Below the pieces are notes generated by a model. It made no database searches. It was not told where the DNA came from and saw only the letters and a list, made by a program, of their open reading frames with translations. Shown here in pieces: positions 63,503 to 64,000 of a DNA stretch of 64,000 bases. The DNA lies in contig JAJFUB010000092.1 in NCBI GenBank assembly GCA_021372615.1, forward strand, positions 62,001 to 126,000, written 5' to 3'. The stretch is from a bacterium (GTDB lineage: Bacteria; Armatimonadota; Zipacnadia; Zipacnadales; UBA11051). Every line of letters starts with the position of its first letter. Within the stretch, counting starts at the first letter, position 1. Made by a program: the position numbers and the translations under genes.

Positions 63503-64000
63503 ATGACTTCACGACAACGCATGCTCATCGCCATGGCGAACGGCCAGCCGGATATGGTGCCGGTCGCGCCGGACACGTCGAACATGATCCCCTGCCGGCT
63601 CACCGGCAAGCCCTTCTGGGACATCTACCTGTACCAGGACCCGCCCTTGTGGGAAGCGTACATCCGCTGCTGCCAGCACTTCGGCTTCGACGGCTGGCTG
63701 CCCTCGGTGCCTCTGCAACTGGACTACGAGCTGGAGGCGGCCGCCGCCGGCCCGCAGTGGACCGAGGCCATCGTCCACCGGACCGCCGAACGCATCTACA
63801 CGCGGCGCCGGGCGACCACTGACGGAGAGGACAAGTGGACGGACACCTGCACCGTCTACTACATCGCTGACCCACCCACAGGGAACGTCCCGCTGCGCAA
63901 GGTCGGGCTGCCTGAGGGCCCACCGGAGACGTGGGAGGACGTGACGGCTCGAACGAACTACCGTGGCCGGGAAGCCTTCGACCGGGCGCGGGAGCTGATG
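63503..64000 (+). CDS. Uroporphyrinogen-decarboxylase-family protein, N-terminal part
   Basis: Open from ATG 63503 to the window end (166 codons, no stop), so the C-terminus is missing. MTSRQRMLIAMANGQPDMVPVAPDTSNM matches the start of URO-D-like proteins, including corrinoid methyltransferases. PCRLTGKPFWDIYLYQDPPLWEAY and HFGFDGWLP match the non-HemE branch. A role in methyl transfer or an unknown reaction is more likely than haem synthesis, but the metal-binding C-terminus is needed to decide. It follows the sialidase-like gene after a repeat-rich spacer. Confidence 0.72.
   Translation, partial: MTSRQRMLIAMANGQPDMVPVAPDTSNMIPCRLTGKPFWDIYLYQDPPLWEAYIRCCQHFGFDGWLPSVPLQLDYELEAAAAGPQWTEAIVHRTAERIYTRRRATTDGEDKWTDTCTVYYIADPPTGNVPLRKVGLPEGPPETWEDVTARTNYRGREAFDRARELM

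Overview
The window is a 64-kb, very GC-rich, densely coded piece of a Gram-negative-type bacterial chromosome. It holds about 43 protein-coding genes in short runs on both strands and no rRNA or tRNA gene that I could see. The best taxonomic hint is the type II/IV pseudopilin-like protein at 46902-47540. Its leader (MRRG then [15 protein letters not shown], followed by [12 protein letters not shown] and a downstream SNLKQ/DYDE block) is the form common in Armatimonadota. Several Gfo/Idh/MocA oxidoreductases, DUF4855, DUF4091 and GHL10 secreted proteins, and an R3H/SpoIIIAA-type ATPase fit that phylum or a close relative. This is inference, not proof.

Layout. 1-752: tail of an M24 peptidase. 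911-6640 (minus): R3H-ATPase, tmk, a glycyl radical enzyme and holB, so the radical enzyme sits between the usual neighbours tmk and holB. 6722-13497 (minus): a DSD1-like PLP enzyme, a GT-C membrane glycosyltransferase, a D-2-hydroxyacid dehydrogenase and a secreted DUF4855 protein. 13581-20069 (plus): a good promoter, a leader of about 190 nt, a large SLBB polysaccharide-export protein and a bifunctional fucokinase/GDP-fucose pyrophosphorylase. 20075-28629: ligA (with an in-frame palindromic insertion), a small Cys-rich protein, two secreted proteins (one GH42-like) and a DUF362 lipoprotein. 28640-34791 (minus): two GT4 and one GT2 glycosyltransferases, then uvrA. 35055-43552: a small exported protein behind an operator-like palindrome, then a long minus-strand run that reads sat, a four-helix-bundle remnant, an alkaline-phosphatase-superfamily enzyme, cysC, a mannitol-1-phosphate-dehydrogenase-like enzyme, a BNR/sialidase-like protein, a Gfo oxidoreductase and a GHL10 protein. 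43670-46827: an M14 carboxypeptidase diverging from two coupled amidohydrolases. 46902-56886 (minus): galT, histidine kinase, response regulator, glgC, glgA, neuB, a Gfo oxidoreductase, trpA and the pseudopilin. 57107-64000: a spore-photoproduct-lyase-like radical SAM protein, a DUF2993 protein, a DUF4091 protein, a Gfo oxidoreductase, a BNR/sialidase-like protein and the start of a URO-D-family protein.

Functional theme. Much of the window concerns complex carbohydrates. Building functions are GDP-fucose synthesis, a NeuB-type nonulosonic acid synthase, PAPS synthesis by separate sat and cysC, several glycosyltransferases, SLBB export and glycogen synthesis. Breakdown functions are secreted GH-like proteins, BNR propellers and oxidoreductases of the sugar-modifying type. 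A soluble PAS/GAF histidine kinase and a single-domain response regulator sit between galT and glgC and could tie carbohydrate storage to a signal.

The most unusual signal is at the DNA level. Many intergenic spaces hold long, often perfect inverted repeats, some with exact copies tens of kb apart. Two sit in frame inside genes (ligA and the GT-C transferase), one supplies the stop codon of a glycosyltransferase gene, and a 31-bp inverted pair frames a sialidase-like gene. The galT translation start also has a perfect Shine-Dalgarno sequence separated from its ATG by a hairpin.
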